Part shown: piece by piece, positions 14,641 to 26,341 of the stretch | Layout: each line of letters starts with the position of its first letter | Numbering within the stretch: the stretch's first letter is position 1 | Source of the DNA: Lineus longissimus | Lineage: Eukaryota; Nemertea; Pilidiophora; Heteronemertea; Lineidae | DNA length: 64,000 nucleotides | Assembly (NCBI RefSeq): GCF_910592395.1 | Contig: NC_088309.1 | Coordinates: 27,964,599 to 28,028,598, forward strand | Direction of reading: 5' to 3' | Notes under the pieces: model-generated | What the model was told of the DNA's origin: nothing | Databases searched by the model: none | Seen by the model: the letters and a program-made list of their open reading frames with translations, nothing else | Program-made: the position numbers and the translations under genes

Positions 14641-14712
14641 AGTAAAAGCGCCTACCGCCTTGCCGTGATTGTCAGTCAGTAAAAGCGCCTACCGCCTTGC
14701 CGTGATTGTCAG
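14641..14712. repeat. Tandem duplication of a 37-bp unit
   Basis: The unit at 14,641-14,677, beginning agtaaaagcgcctaccgcc, is repeated from 14,678, with the second copy identical for 35 bases. The exact identity implies a recent duplication. It lies about 400 bp upstream of the LHFPL-like start codon, in what could be its 5'UTR or promoter. Confidence 0.92.
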
Positions 14713-15373
14713 AGTCAGCACAAGAACACCGAGTTTTTGATAGATCCACCAGAATCATAAACTTGACGAGCTGATCATTTCTCTCGTCTGCTCACATAGC
14801 TAGAGACACGTGCTCGTGTTTGTGGTTGATCGATCGACCGGGCGCTCGATTGTGAGCCAGGCGGAATCCTGGTGCTAGAGTGAGGAACTGGATGGTTTCA
14901 ACTGATGGTTTTTTGGACAGATGGGGTCAACTACGACTAATTCAAACATTTAACCATTCCCTCAGCACTGCGATCAAAGGCATATTTAAAATCATAATTC
15001 AATATTCGAACTTCCATCTCGTACATTTGCTTATGGAGGTTAGAAGTTTTCTTCCTCGCACATGACATGACTCACACATTATTCTGATATTGAAGTCGGG
15101 GTATGTGGGACCGACTCGAGAAACCCGACGCGGACCACGTAAACATGAGTGATAGCAAGTGACAAGTTCACATAAAGACCATGAGCTATATGTCATTTTG
15201 ACGGATACAAATTTATGTTAACTTCGCACGATAATTTCCTAACTGCGTCTATGAAATTGGTACACATTATAAAGCGACAGCCTTCCAAAACCTCGACTGA
15301 TTATGCAAAAAGCTACTGCCCTACTACAGCTGTAACAATAATATATATACATCCCGCAATCTGTTGCTGCAGG

Positions 15374-16585
15374 TTATTGCTTGGCCTTCTTTTCCTCCAT
15401 CATTTTACGTCTCAAGGTTTGAGCCTTGGTCTCCTTGAACTCTTCCTTCGACTTCTTCTCCCAAGTCTTGTTGTAGACCCTGTCCTTCGAGAAGGGGTCC
15501 TTGCCCGTGATATATCGCTTGTTGATCTGCAGCTGCCACGCCTTCATTCGTCTACGCTTCCTCCTTTCTTCAGGTGTCTCTCCTTCAATCACATCATCAT
15601 CGTCGAATTCATCGGAGTCGTACTCAAAGTCCGAGTCGGGCTCCTCATCGCCTGCCATTGTTGGTCTCCTCCTACTTGCCCGCCTGGAGCCTGCCCCGCC
15701 GGCTGCCGCTCCCCCAGCAGCTGCCGCGGCCTTCTTCCTCGCTTCCTCTTCCTTCGCCAACCGCTTAGCCTCTTCCTCTTCTGCTTTCTTCCGTTTCTTT
15801 GCTTCTTGTTCCTCCCTCTTCTGCCTCTCCTTCTCTTCTTTCTCTCTCTTTTTGCGTTCCTTCTCTTCCTCCTTTCTTCTCTTCTTCTCTGCAGCCGCTT
15901 CCTCCTTGGATAGCTTGCCAGACCCTCCATCACAACCCGTGAGAGCCTCACTATCGGGCCCAACCGTATTTATGAAAGGCTTGTCACCTACCACATAAGG
16001 CCAAGTCGACATGACAACAAACAGGGTGACGGCGCATCCCCATCCTCCGGTAAACAGGTTGATAATGTGAGCCCCCATACTCAAGGCAGAATCAACCCGC
16101 CTGATGAGGGTGTCATCAACGCCGTCCACGTAAAGACCAGCGATTCCTAGGAAAACAAGTCCTATGGACACAATAAAGCCTGCGATGCCAAGCCCCATCG
16201 AAATCTGCACGTTGGACTTGAGTTTGTTTGTTGACGCCCTGACTGAGAACAGTCCGGAGGCCAGGAGAATGCCACCGCCCCATAATCCAAGACATATCAT
16301 CCATCCAAGACTCTGCATCACCAACATGATGATGCCACTCCCGATCGCCATGATGCCCAGGATGATCTGGATCCCGCCGCACACAAACGCCCTGATGTTG
16401 GTGTACCGGAAGCATCCACCGCCATCTGTACTGTAGGCTGCTTTATTCTGTAGCGTCATTGCCCCTGACTTGTTACTCTCACCGATGTTTACAGATTGAC
16501 TGTTTCTTTTTGGCCTTGAAGGTTGGGTCCCAATCACAACACTAGCGTTTCCGTCACCACTCTCTTCGTTGTTCGATCGCTTTGT
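15374..16585 (-). CDS. CD20/MS4A-like four-helix membrane protein with a Lys/Glu-rich helical tail (3' exon)
   Basis: A single large exon of 404 codons including the stop. After an N-terminal stretch of about 60 residues come four hydrophobic segments, roughly at residues 66-90, 95-115, 127-153 and 171-195 counted from the exon start. The short loops and the Gly-rich first two helices resemble the CD20/MS4A and TMEM176 group. After a cytoplasmic linker, the tail has about 75 residues of almost pure Lys, Arg and Glu, then an Ala/Gly linker, an acidic patch (DSDFEYDSDEFDDDD) and a basic C-terminus ending KKAKQ. The charged part is expected to form a long single helix or coiled coil. The frame runs open to an acceptor (attccag|ACA) at 16,585, so an upstream exon exists. 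A candidate donor (TTTTGAG|GTATGT) ends at 16,917, but I see no convincing start ATG there. The first Met inside this exon lies just before the first helix (AMTLQ). Family assignment is moderate; that it is a real gene is near certain. Confidence 0.8.
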   Translation of the reverse strand, partial: TKRSNNEESGDGNASVVIGTQPSRPKRNSQSVNIGESNKSGAMTLQNKAAYSTDGGGCFRYTNIRAFVCGGIQIILGIMAIGSGIIMLVMQSLGWMICLGLWGGGILLASGLFSVRASTNKLKSNVQISMGLGIAGFIVSIGLVFLGIAGLYVDGVDDTLIRRVDSALSMGAHIINLFTGGWGCAVTLFVVMSTWPYVVGDKPFINTVGPDSEALTGCDGGSGKLSKEEAAAEKKRRKEEEKERKKREKEEKERQKREEQEAKKRKKAEEEEAKRLAKEEEARKKAAAAAGGAAAGGAGSRRASRRRPTMAGDEEPDSDFEYDSDEFDDDDVIEGETPEERRKRRRMKAWQLQINKRYITGKDPFSKDRVYNKTWEKKSKEEFKETKAQTLRRKMMEEKKAKQ

Positions 16586-18169
16586 CTGGAATTATAGAGA
16601 ATGACTTTAGTCTAATGAAAAACACTACTTTGAAACATGACCCCACAGAAAAACTTCGCCACCCAAGTCGCAAGCAGTGAAAATTCTGGCTCCTCGTTTT
16701 TGCTTTTCACCAACTCTACTTCTTACGGTTGAGGCTCAGTCCGCAGTTGGGTTACTTGATATTCGACCCGCACTCCATCCGAATAAAACTTACTAAAGTT
16801 TAGCAAACCTACCGTATCTGTGCTCATTCCTTACTGTTTACCCAAAAGTGTACGATACGATCCACACACCTCTGCCATGGTGATTGTCTTACGAATGATA
16901 CACAGCGAATACATACCTCAAAACTGTTGATCACAACAAATCCGTCGCTTCCTACGCCAAAACAAAGCAAAGCACGTCCAAAGCTTGCAAAATTGTTTTG
17001 TAATTGGTTCAAAATAGTTCATTTCTTTAGGTGGGGTAAGCTGGGATAAGAATGTTTGAAAGCTTGCAATATATCAAAAGAGAAGGACTATGCTTTGCAC
17101 ACAATGTTGAAATCGCGCCTCCAGCAAACTAGTAAGTCTCCTTAGACACTTTGTAAAGAAATGGATAACACGAGGCTCATCCTTGGTTGGACGGCGAAGG
17201 TTGCCGGAGCTGTGAACAGGCCCATTGGCAATATGCTCTTCTATTATAAACATGGTTAAGCCATTCGACTAATGCCTTATTTCTCAACTATAACATGATA
17301 AGCACATTTAAGCTTTCTGCCTACCAATTAAAATTATGTATTCAAGCTGCAGAAGTGTGTTTGTCATTACTTTTAGAAAAGATGAGAACAAAACATGTCC
17401 ATGTATCTCGATGACGAACCCGACACCGACAATAATAAACCTCGCATCGTCGATTTGTTTCAATTACAGCTAGAGCGCTCGCTACCTAACTCCGTCTGAT
17501 TGCTCACGTTCTCTTATTTCCCGATGTTGCAGATTCTGTAAAAGTTTGAGTTGCGGTCTCAATCATGCGATTGTAGCAATTTTAAAACGATCCGTCGTAA
17601 TTATCTACGTAATTGTCCCGCTAGTTTGCCGGGCTATTTCGTGGACTTACTGCATGATATAACTATCAAATGCCAGCTTTTTCAGACGTTGGTTTTACAT
17701 TTGTATGGATGGTTGCGGGCTTGTCACATCGCCAAAGCGCCAGCGACACATGAGAAAAGGTAGAGCCAAGCTGATCAGCGGAGATGACGACCGTATACCG
17801 GTTGAAAGATGCACATTAAAACCTTTTCTGAGCGAATTCGAGGCTGATGTTGCCAGATCTATAGAATTTTGCAAAGACGGAATAATGACGTCTACGTAAA
17901 GGGTCAAAAAGTCAACAGATCTTTGAGCCAGAGGTCAATTACTTCGCTCTACTTCGCTTGGTTATTTCTCATGCATCGGACAGAGCAATGGTAAACCCTA
18001 CATTTGTCGCATCGTGGAGTAGTACTCCACGCTAACCTAACCGCCGGTCGACATGGGTTGCGTGCACTATTGCTCCATTTGTCGATGTCCAACACACACG
18101 AACAGTGATACATGCAGTAACCAAATTGTCCAAGAAGTCGGTCTTTGCAAGACTTCAACGCTTTAAGAG
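16586..18169. other. Intergenic stretch between divergent genes
   Basis: This lies between the leftward four-helix gene and the rightward GPCR. It should hold the missing 5' exon and promoter of the former and the promoter of the latter. I recognised no TATA box with confidence. A possible minus-strand exon ends at 16,917, and a possible zinc-finger remnant at 17,960-18,090 is listed separately. Confidence 0.5.
17960..18090 (-). pseudogene. Possible zinc-finger remnant of a non-LTR retroelement
   Basis: The minus strand reads ARNPCRPAVRLAW followed by CDKCRVYHCSVRCM. The order N-P-C, about 13 residues, C-D-x-C, then H and a final C resembles the PHD-like finger found at the N-terminus of the protein encoded by many animal non-LTR retroelements. 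One expected cysteine after NPC is missing, and no reverse transcriptase or endonuclease is visible nearby, so at most this is a short decayed piece. Chance resemblance is possible. Confidence 0.25.
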
Positions 18170-19981
18170 ATGGTTACGCAGACATTGCAAACGTTTCATT
18201 CTGGATACCGGTTTGGACAAGACTTGTCCACATTAAATACTCTTTTCAACTTTGTTACCAAGTACTTTTGGTTACCAACAGTTGCTCTTGGTATCCCGGG
18301 CAACATAATCTGTATCTTGGTGAGCCTTCGTGAGGGGAACAGGAAGGTGTCCACGTGTATCTATATCGCCGCTCTTGCTGCTGTTGATACGATACAGTTA
18401 GCTGACACTGCAGTTGGATTTACTGCTCTCTTTTGGACTAAGACCAGCATCACAGAACTTCAACTTAAGTAGGTACCATCGCTTTGCCGCATTTGCAATA
18501 GAATTCCGAGGGAATAATCTACGTGATAGTTTTAGCTGCTCAGCTCAGTTGCTCGACACGTTAGTCGCTCCTAGAGTGCTGCTGGTAGGTGATTTGCCAC
18601 ATCAACACCATGATACACAGTCGCAGGCAGAAGCTAAGGTATTCCTTTCGTTTCACCTTGTTGTCTGCACTGTTTAAGGCTTTATTATTTTGTAGGTCAG
18701 CACATTCAGCATAAATTTAACTTGCATCTACTGGTATACATTTTTCGACGATCAGAGGTCATTTTTCTTCAGGTTTATCACCTACACAGGCTTCACGATG
18801 GCGATTCTGTCCGGAACGTTTCTGGCCATGATGTCAGTCGACCGCTTCTTGGTGGTGCGGTTCCCCTTGTCTGCCAATGTTCGTTGCACCACCAAAAAGG
18901 CGACAGCCGCAGTAGCATGGACCACAGTCATAGTGAGCGCACTGAACCTTCACATATTTTTTTTATTCAAGTTCGTTGAACATACTAGTTCCGGTAAGTG
19001 TACTTTTAGTGCCACGTATATGCTGGGTCATTGGGCTAACGCACGACCATATGATTTTACGCTATCCGTGGACTTAAGAGGTCCGATTCGCATTCATTAA
19101 CTCCGGCTTTTTTCTGCAGTTTCGGTAGGGATGGTAGAGAGGTGCCTAATTTGCGAAAGCAAAACTGCACCTCATGTCCGCGGATAAAGCAACTTTGCTC
19201 ATAACTAGACTAAATGTAGGCATGAGTAAGGTTAACCCGATTCATACACGAAGTCTCTGATCATAGGTCTGTCTGACTAATATCACTGAAGAACTTCTGA
19301 ACGCTTTTGTCTCGACTCCGAGTTCTACCATTTATTCCAGTCATGGCGATTACCAATGGAATCCCATCACCTGCATATGGTCCCATTGTATCTCGTATGT
19401 GGTGAAGCCGAGCGCAGATGAAGAATCTGTACGGTCAAAGAATCGACGTTACACATATCATTCTAAAAGATGTGCATGACATTTCAGGTCAACAGACCCT
19501 TGCTCCAAGAGTACCCGGATATCCCTGGTTAGAACCACTCATTTCCTTTGCTCACTTGGTTTTTGGTAGCCTCGTCCCCTTTTCTATCATCGTCATCTGT
19601 AATATTTTGATCATCGTGACCCTACGTGCAGCAGCATCCGGAAGGAAAGAGATGGGCGTTGCAGGTGAAAGTGGGAAAAACCAGGAGAAAGGCACGCGTC
19701 ATCTGACCCGGATGTTGATGACCGTCTGCGCAGTGTATGTCGTCACCTCCGTTCCGTTTCGGTTGTATGACCTGGTGATGTCGACATCTGCGTTGAAGGA
19801 ATGGTACAATATGACCAAGCAATATTGGCGTCTGCGCCATGCTACGCAATTTCATCTTTTATTGTGTATATGGGATTGGAATTATGGAGTCAACTTTTAT
19901 TTGTATTGTATCGGCGGCGGGAAGAAATATCGGGAAGATGTCAAGGCTTTGGCGAGAAAGATATTTTGCAAAATTCGCTGA
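18170..19981 (+). CDS. Class A (rhodopsin-like) G-protein-coupled receptor
   Basis: Three exons: 18,170-18,468, 18,773-18,993 and 19,488-19,981. They total 1,014 nt (337 aa), with intron phases 2 and 1 matching on both sides. An in-frame TAA two codons before the ATG fixes the start. Visible motifs are GN in helix 1 (N45), LAAVD in helix 2 (D73), DRF at the end of helix 3 (123-125), Pro in helix 6 (TSVPF), and N-F-Y-L-Y at 309-313 in place of NPxxY. A receptor ending in an N-F-Y-L-Y helix 7 is typical of the expanded orphan and peptide-type receptors of marine invertebrates. It would act at the plasma membrane; the ligand is unknown. The helix 3 cysteine is Leu (L99) and the second extracellular loop has no cysteine. 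A possible 54-bp cassette exon lies in intron 2. Its 3' end converges on the transporter copy A stop, 242 bp away. Confidence 0.9.
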
Positions 19982-20223
19982 AAGGTTAAAGGTTTGGTTA
20001 GGATATAGCCATCTATTGGCCGAATGAGTAACAAGAAGGGAACGTGTGTGGAAAAGAAGGAAGATAACATGTATATTTGTTTTAATACTGTACATCAAAA
20101 TGGGTGTTTTTGAACCGTCGGAAGTCATCGGAAGGTATATATACGCTACGTGTACCTCTTTAAGGTGTAGAGTTTAACAAGTGATGATAACGACCACGCC
20201 GAGCGCACAGCCCATGCAAATGA

Positions 20224-23200
20224 TTATGCCGCAGTTGTTTTTTCCAACATTATCATTCGCTCTTGTGAATTTGTTTCATTTATCTCACAGTTAGTAATGC
20301 TGGGGCCATTCTCGGCAATAACTGTAGTAGTCTTATTTGGGCAGTGAACAAGATGAGCACAGAAATATAAAACTGCACACACAATAAGGACGGCAAGATT
20401 GATCAAAAACATGCGAAGTCCCAGAGCATTGTTGTCGTACACCCAACACGTCCCTCTCTCTCCACACTTCTCCTGCCATTGTATACAAGCACTGTCTATG
20501 ATGGAGCCATAGAAAATCGGGCTTGGAGTGGAACCTGAAATGAAAATATGATGAATAGGGTCAGTGGACAGGCACTATAAAATGCACTTTAATGCATAGC
20601 CAGGTAAACACCCATAATGGATCGTCCATTAGCCTGATGTTATGTGTTGTCTTTATAGTTATCCATCCTGCTTTTGCACTATTGCTCAATGCTCTATCAT
20701 TCGAAGGTGACATGGTGTCCATCCAACTTACCAAGGCTACGGGCTATAAAGCCTTTAACTGCGATAGCGTACGATCTCTGTCTGTATGGCACACACCTGG
20801 AAAGTGATCAGATGGAAGTTCAGAAAGGAGTATTTCGAGGCTTACGTTGAGAAAGAGTAGATGCTATATTTGGCAGTTGGACGAGTATCAGAAAGAAACT
20901 CGTTCCAATATCATACGAGTCGAGCTTCACTTTTGACCACTAACTTTAAAGTCACCAAAATAAAGTGTGTTTAGGTTCGAACAAGGAATACATATACATC
21001 ATAAAAACGAAGATACTCTATGGGGCTACCGCTGATCAGAACCGTGTACTCTCATTTGAGGGTCACTCACGTCCGTCTTCCTGACATAAGTGAGGTCGTG
21101 ATGAGTTACCAAGACAACTAATCGAATTCGCTGCTGACCTTTGCTAACGTAACATACATGGCCACACCAACTCAAACGATGCGAGGGAGTTTTTCTTTCG
21201 AACTAAACTTAGTCTTACCGCAAAATAGCACTGACAGTTGGTATAGTTGGCATGAATAAACAGAATATGGCGACAGTGAGGAATACGATGAAGACCGGAA
21301 GTAGATTACAGGAAGTAGGGCAGCGTCCACTGGTTGCCATCGACGCCCATTGAGTTGCATTGTACGACTCGCTGTCACCGAGATACTGAGAGATGCAGCT
21401 ACAGTTGCCATACATCTGGAGAAACAATAGAACCATGATCAAGGTGATACCTCAGATCTATGAGTGTCGCTAAGAGCCATCTTTAAGTTCTCTGGAAGTT
21501 TAGATTCTAAGGAAATATGTATACAGAGAATATAACAGCATGGAATGGCTGCAAGGTGAATGCATTCACCGTTACTTTGAAGTATATGTTGTTGAATTGA
21601 AAAGAAAGGAAGGTTGATATTCCAATTATAAAGTCTTGTGTTAAACGATATCATAAATGCAACAGGAGATACATGAGCAGTTTAACAATCTTCCACGTGT
21701 AGGCTTACTACTGCGATTGATGACGAGAAGTCATCATATCAAGGCAAAGTGGAATTTCCGATGTCTCCACGCACAGTATTCCAGTTTAATACCTTATCGT
21801 TTGAATCCCACGATTTCTGGACCGTATCGCATCCAGCGTGGCAAGGGGAGAAGTATTCCCTATTGTCTTGTCCACAAATGGGTTCCCGAGTCAGAGTTGA
21901 GCAATTACAATGTGAGTTACATGTGTCAATCAAGTTGGCTGTCATGGTGGATGTGCTGCAATGAGACGAGGTAACATACCATACGGACCAATTGAGTAGA
22001 CTGATCAACTCTGCTGGTAAGCTGACTGAAAAGTTTGTAAACTGACAAAGGAGTTTGGTCACAAGCAGATGACATAGGACGGGTACTTAACGGTTTTGAA
22101 CACGGAGCACGAAGAATGGCGGTCATGTATAGACAGTACTCTATGAAAGCTGTGTAAGAAGTGCACGGCGCCTCTTCATTCCACTGTCTCGATCATCTCA
22201 GCTATTTCACACTGGCATGACTAACATACGTACTTTAATTGGTATTGCTGATTCGTGCCCGGCATGTCAGCCACGTCGCACATGGCCAGCATAATGGGTT
22301 GAGAAGCGATGCCGATCACTAGGAAGATAAGACTGAGGCGGATCATGCCACGGACCTCTAGTTTGAGCCGCCTTGGCAAAAAGCCCCCAAGCATCTCTGC
22401 ACCTCCAGCACCGGGAATGACGATCAGACCTATAGTCAAAACAGATAACAAATTGACATAACGGAGCTGCATATGGCCAATGACAGTGATTTCTCCAGTA
22501 TCTCTCAGCTTCATTTCCGTGAAGACCACACACGACTTCTGTGCAGAACCTACATAGCTGGATGGAAATAGCAATCCTTGAATAGCGGCAGGACTGTGTC
22601 CTTGATCCTCGTCTCATGACACAAAATCAACATTGTGCATGACCACGGATTTCTATACCAGTCCGTGGCATTACTGACGACAGAAAATCTCCGATTATCA
22701 CTAACATGCCATAGTATGTAAACGGGTTACCTGTCAACATAGCTGCCCAAGATGGTTCCACGTTATACTGGTTCTGAATGAATTTTGGTAGGAATGCCCC
22801 CATCCCATTGATGAGCATGGCTTGACAAGTAAGAGCCACAACCAAGAGCATGAATGTGGAATTCCTCAGTAAGAGTAACGTATTCTTTGGGAGATGCTTC
22901 AATGTGATAGTGCCCTGGAGTACTCCTTCGTTTTCTTCCAATGTCCCATGCCCGTTGGACATGCGATCCTTTCGCAATGATTCCGCCTCTGCAAGATGTC
23001 AAAAGAAATATTAGAAGAACATCACTAGATGTTGCTCTTCGTCAGATTCTAATTGATCTTCATAAGGGCATCCATATATCATAGCTACAGTGATATGAGA
23101 GAAATCCTATGACATCGCCTTCAAATCAACAGTGACATCGTTCTTAATTTGGCCCCAGAAGATACCGAAACGTTCTTATTACCTTCTTCAAATCTTCCTC

Positions 23201-25246
23201 AGCAGAATTTCGGAAATTTTCTGCACAGCCGGTGTGGTTGACCGGCTTCAGTTTTCACCGTGAAAGAGCATCGGTAAGGCCTCCCCTAAGGACAATCTAG
23301 TGTTGTGCAACACCACTATCATTTGGTAAATGTGATCTGGTCACATTCCTGAGTTCAACTACCATGAAAACGCGACAGACTGACTTGCAAGTTCGTGTGC
23401 ACTCACCTGGCAGTTGTTTTCCGAGGCAGCATAGCATGGCACTGCAGAGAAAGGCGAGGAAGGACCCAACCAGGAAACTGATCCACCATGCTCCTACCCA
23501 TCGTGGATCCTCAGGGGTGATGCCAATCTCATCGGAAGGGATCTTATCCACGTCAACGTATAAAGAGAGGAGCTCGCCACCGGCGATGAACCCAGTGGCC
23601 GGACCGAGCGTACTGGCAAGGGCAAAGATACCTTGAGGAGAAAGAAGAGACATTTATAGCAAGAGTTTCCTGACGGTGGAATCAAAGTGCACCAAATAGA
23701 ATTAGCACATCTTTGAGCAATGTATTTGGCTGGTCTTGGACGCTACTGATTTAGCCCTAGTTGTAGTTTGCTTTGATTTTGGTGAATTATCAGAGGTCGT
23801 TCAGCGCAAAAGGACCACGATAACAATATATATTACGAGATGAAAAAATTCGCGGCAGGTTTGGAGATGCAAATTTATCAATGGTTGATTCTTTTAATTG
23901 AGGTACTGTCGTGAGAAGGTACTGCAATGTTAACATGACAGGCTTGCTTTTTCAACGTACCGATATAGAGGGGTGTGGAGTGGACCTGAACATTCTCATC
24001 AATATAGACCACGGCGAGGACATAAAGGAAAGCTCCGCCAACTCCGTGGAAGGCTTGGGCGAGCATGAATATGTAAAGGGCATGGGAGTGGAGATCAATG
24101 TCACTCCGGTCACACATGGCTGTGGTGTTGGCTGGAATTGGAACATATCAATAAGATAGAAGCAACATATTAGAACTTGCGAAAAATGACATATCATTGT
24201 ATTCAGAACTTTAACACCAACAAGAGCAGTGGATGGACATTGAACACACCTTAATCAGAAATTGTAAATTTAAATAGAATAGAAATGGTAAGGTACGTAA
24301 CCTATATTCCATACGAGATGTCAAATACCGATATTGTCGCCAAGATTTTCTTCGAAGAGTTGCAGAAGGTCAAGAGAAGCAACGAGATAATTTGTTACGT
24401 ACATGCGAAGATGTCATAACAGGTAACTGGTTGCAACAAAGGGCACATCCACAAATAAATGGCCGTACTCTGACCCAAACCATGACTTACCGCTACATAC
24501 GTCGAGAAATGACTGCCCAAGCTCATACTCCTCCGATACGAAATGAGGCAGAGCCATTAAGAGAGAGCCGAGGCCTGTGAAAGCACAGGCGATGGCCATC
24601 GCTCGGGGTTTGTGCCAGTTGTGTCCGAAGAATCCGATAGGTAAGATAAGAAACAACTGGAGGACATCATAAGCTGACACGATGAAGCTGACCTGGGTGC
24701 TGTCCAAGTTGAAGCGCCGTTCTAACATCTGCAGGTTGATGTTCACCGAGCCAACCACAATGAAGGCTGAAGAAAAGGGTCCACAGTAAATCCACGGGTG
24801 CAATTTGAGGGGGAGAGGGCTCGAGGGTTCGAACAACCCTCCCCCATGTCGGTAACTTGAAGGATTCAAGATCTTATGCCTTAACTAAATGTGTGTGGAA
24901 TTGATAAATGCCGGTCGTATCGTACCAGCCTCTTGTCTGTAACACTTTTTCAACCTCTTAATCTAAATCTGTGGGGAGGCCAAAGAGAGGACATGGGGGT
25001 TGGCCTGCAAATAAACATTCGATCGACTCCCTGCGTAATGATGAGAACATACTTACATTGGATAGCGGTAAAGCAGCATAGCATCACAAGTGCCGTTTTG
25101 GAATTGTTGAATCTCTGCAGCCATCTTGGTCGCCATCCCCAATACCCAAGCTCCGTGCTGATGTCCACTGGTTTCTCCACAGCGATGTTGGAAATGTCAT
25201 CTTCACTGGAATCTGTGTCTGGTAGGTAACTATTTCCTCTGTCCAT
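20224..25246 (-). CDS. SLCO: Organic anion transporting polypeptide, SLCO4-like, tandem copy A
   Basis: Ten coding exons: 25246-25057, 24766-24491, 24131-23961, 23631-23407, 22988-22731, 22429-22234, 21955-21793, 21415-21219, 20796-20732 and 20534-20224. They sum to 2,052 nt (683 aa) with all phases consistent. OATPs are 12-helix plasma-membrane carriers for bulky organic anions such as steroid conjugates, thyroid hormones and eicosanoids. Evidence: GWRPRWLQ before helix 1, ERRFNLDSTQ after it, the family signature as DPRWVGAWWISFL, and a Kazal-like Cys-rich loop between helices 9 and 10 (CNSHCNCS through YFSPCHAGC) followed by YGNCSC. The start was chosen at ATG 25,246 (MDRGNSYLP); the open frame farther upstream has no ATG. 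The N-terminal half most resembles the SLCO4 group. The exon spanning 23631-23407 corresponds to two exons in copy B. The ATG lies 1.1 kb past the stop of copy B. Confidence 0.94.
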
Positions 25247-26107
25247 GGTCAGTGAACAAGCTTGTTTCAAACTTAACACGTGGATAATCACTCCTAGTGA
25301 CCCTGTGGTCGAGTGGCGGGTACTTAAACTATAACTAGATTTCACAGCTTGAACCTTGGAGCTGTTATAACAAATTACACATCACTCTAAATTGTTTACA
25401 AACAAGACCGCTCTTCACGACCAAAGCAAAATACGACTATCTAACTCTTATTATTTACCGTAACCCAATAACCATTCCGATACACCGAGTGTGAAAGAGA
25501 GGGGTTCTTTCAATGATTGAAGTAGTATTGTCAACTTTGTATGAATGACCTCATTGCTTGGACTACTTCTCGCATTGACGCAATCGCGAGATCGGACATG
25601 TTTCGGACATGTTTCGTCAAAAATATCATATTTGACAACTAAAGGTACTGAAATGACACCCTTTTCCAATACATGTATATATGCATTTAAACATGTCTTC
25701 GTGAAATAATGTAGGTCAATGCCTCAAAACAAAATATTGCTGGCCACTTATCATTTATCACTAAGGAGCAAAGAGCAATAGACCATGTTCATAGTGCAGA
25801 ATTTATTGTTTTCCCATTGGCTGGCCAGTCGTCTGCTCATCAGCAACTTGATTGGCTGATATCGGTTACTCTGGGGTAATTTCACATGCTCCACTCCCAG
25901 AGGTCACCCTTTGGAATCAGAGCATCTCCTAGCATCACCGAATCGTTCGGGGTCACAAGAGGCAAATAACTGTCTACTAATATAAGCTCTCAGGTGTCAA
26001 AATAATTCATATTTGGCACTGATAATTATCTCTGGAGGAGGTAAGGTCGTCTACATCCAACACACACAGATCAAAGAAAGACTTCACACTTAAATACAAA
26101 TTTATGT

Positions 26108-26113
26108 TTTATT
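26108..26113 (-). terminator. Polyadenylation signal for transporter copy B
   Basis: AATAAA on the minus strand, about 230 bases beyond the stop codon of copy B. The spacing suits a 3'UTR of ordinary length. Confidence 0.55.
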
Positions 26114-26341
26114 GACCAAACAACAAACCATCCTTTGAGATTCAAGTCGATGATGAAATTCACAAAAGCTATAACGCGCGAGAAGCCCACCATGTAGTTT
26201 CCATTGTCAGTCAAGTTGTTATTTTAAAAACAGGTTTGCATTAGACAAAACCTCCGGTCAACATGTAGTGGATCATCACAAACGAACAAGCACACAGATG
26301 CTGACGTAATGAGACGAAGGTCCTCCGAGTTGCTCGAGATA

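Noticed and set aside
15215-15998. Long plus-strand frames of 165 and 232 codons rich in Leu, Ser, Phe and Arg
   Set aside because: They are antisense shadows of the Lys/Glu-rich tail of the minus-strand four-helix protein.
16824-16917. Candidate coding 5' exon of the four-helix gene (ending VINSFE)
   Set aside because: The donor is good, but the frame has no ATG before a stop and no clear acceptor, so I mention it only as a possibility.
25308-25370. tRNA-like A box (GGTCGAGTGGCGGG) in front of transporter copy A
   Set aside because: No matching B box at the right distance and no acceptor stem.
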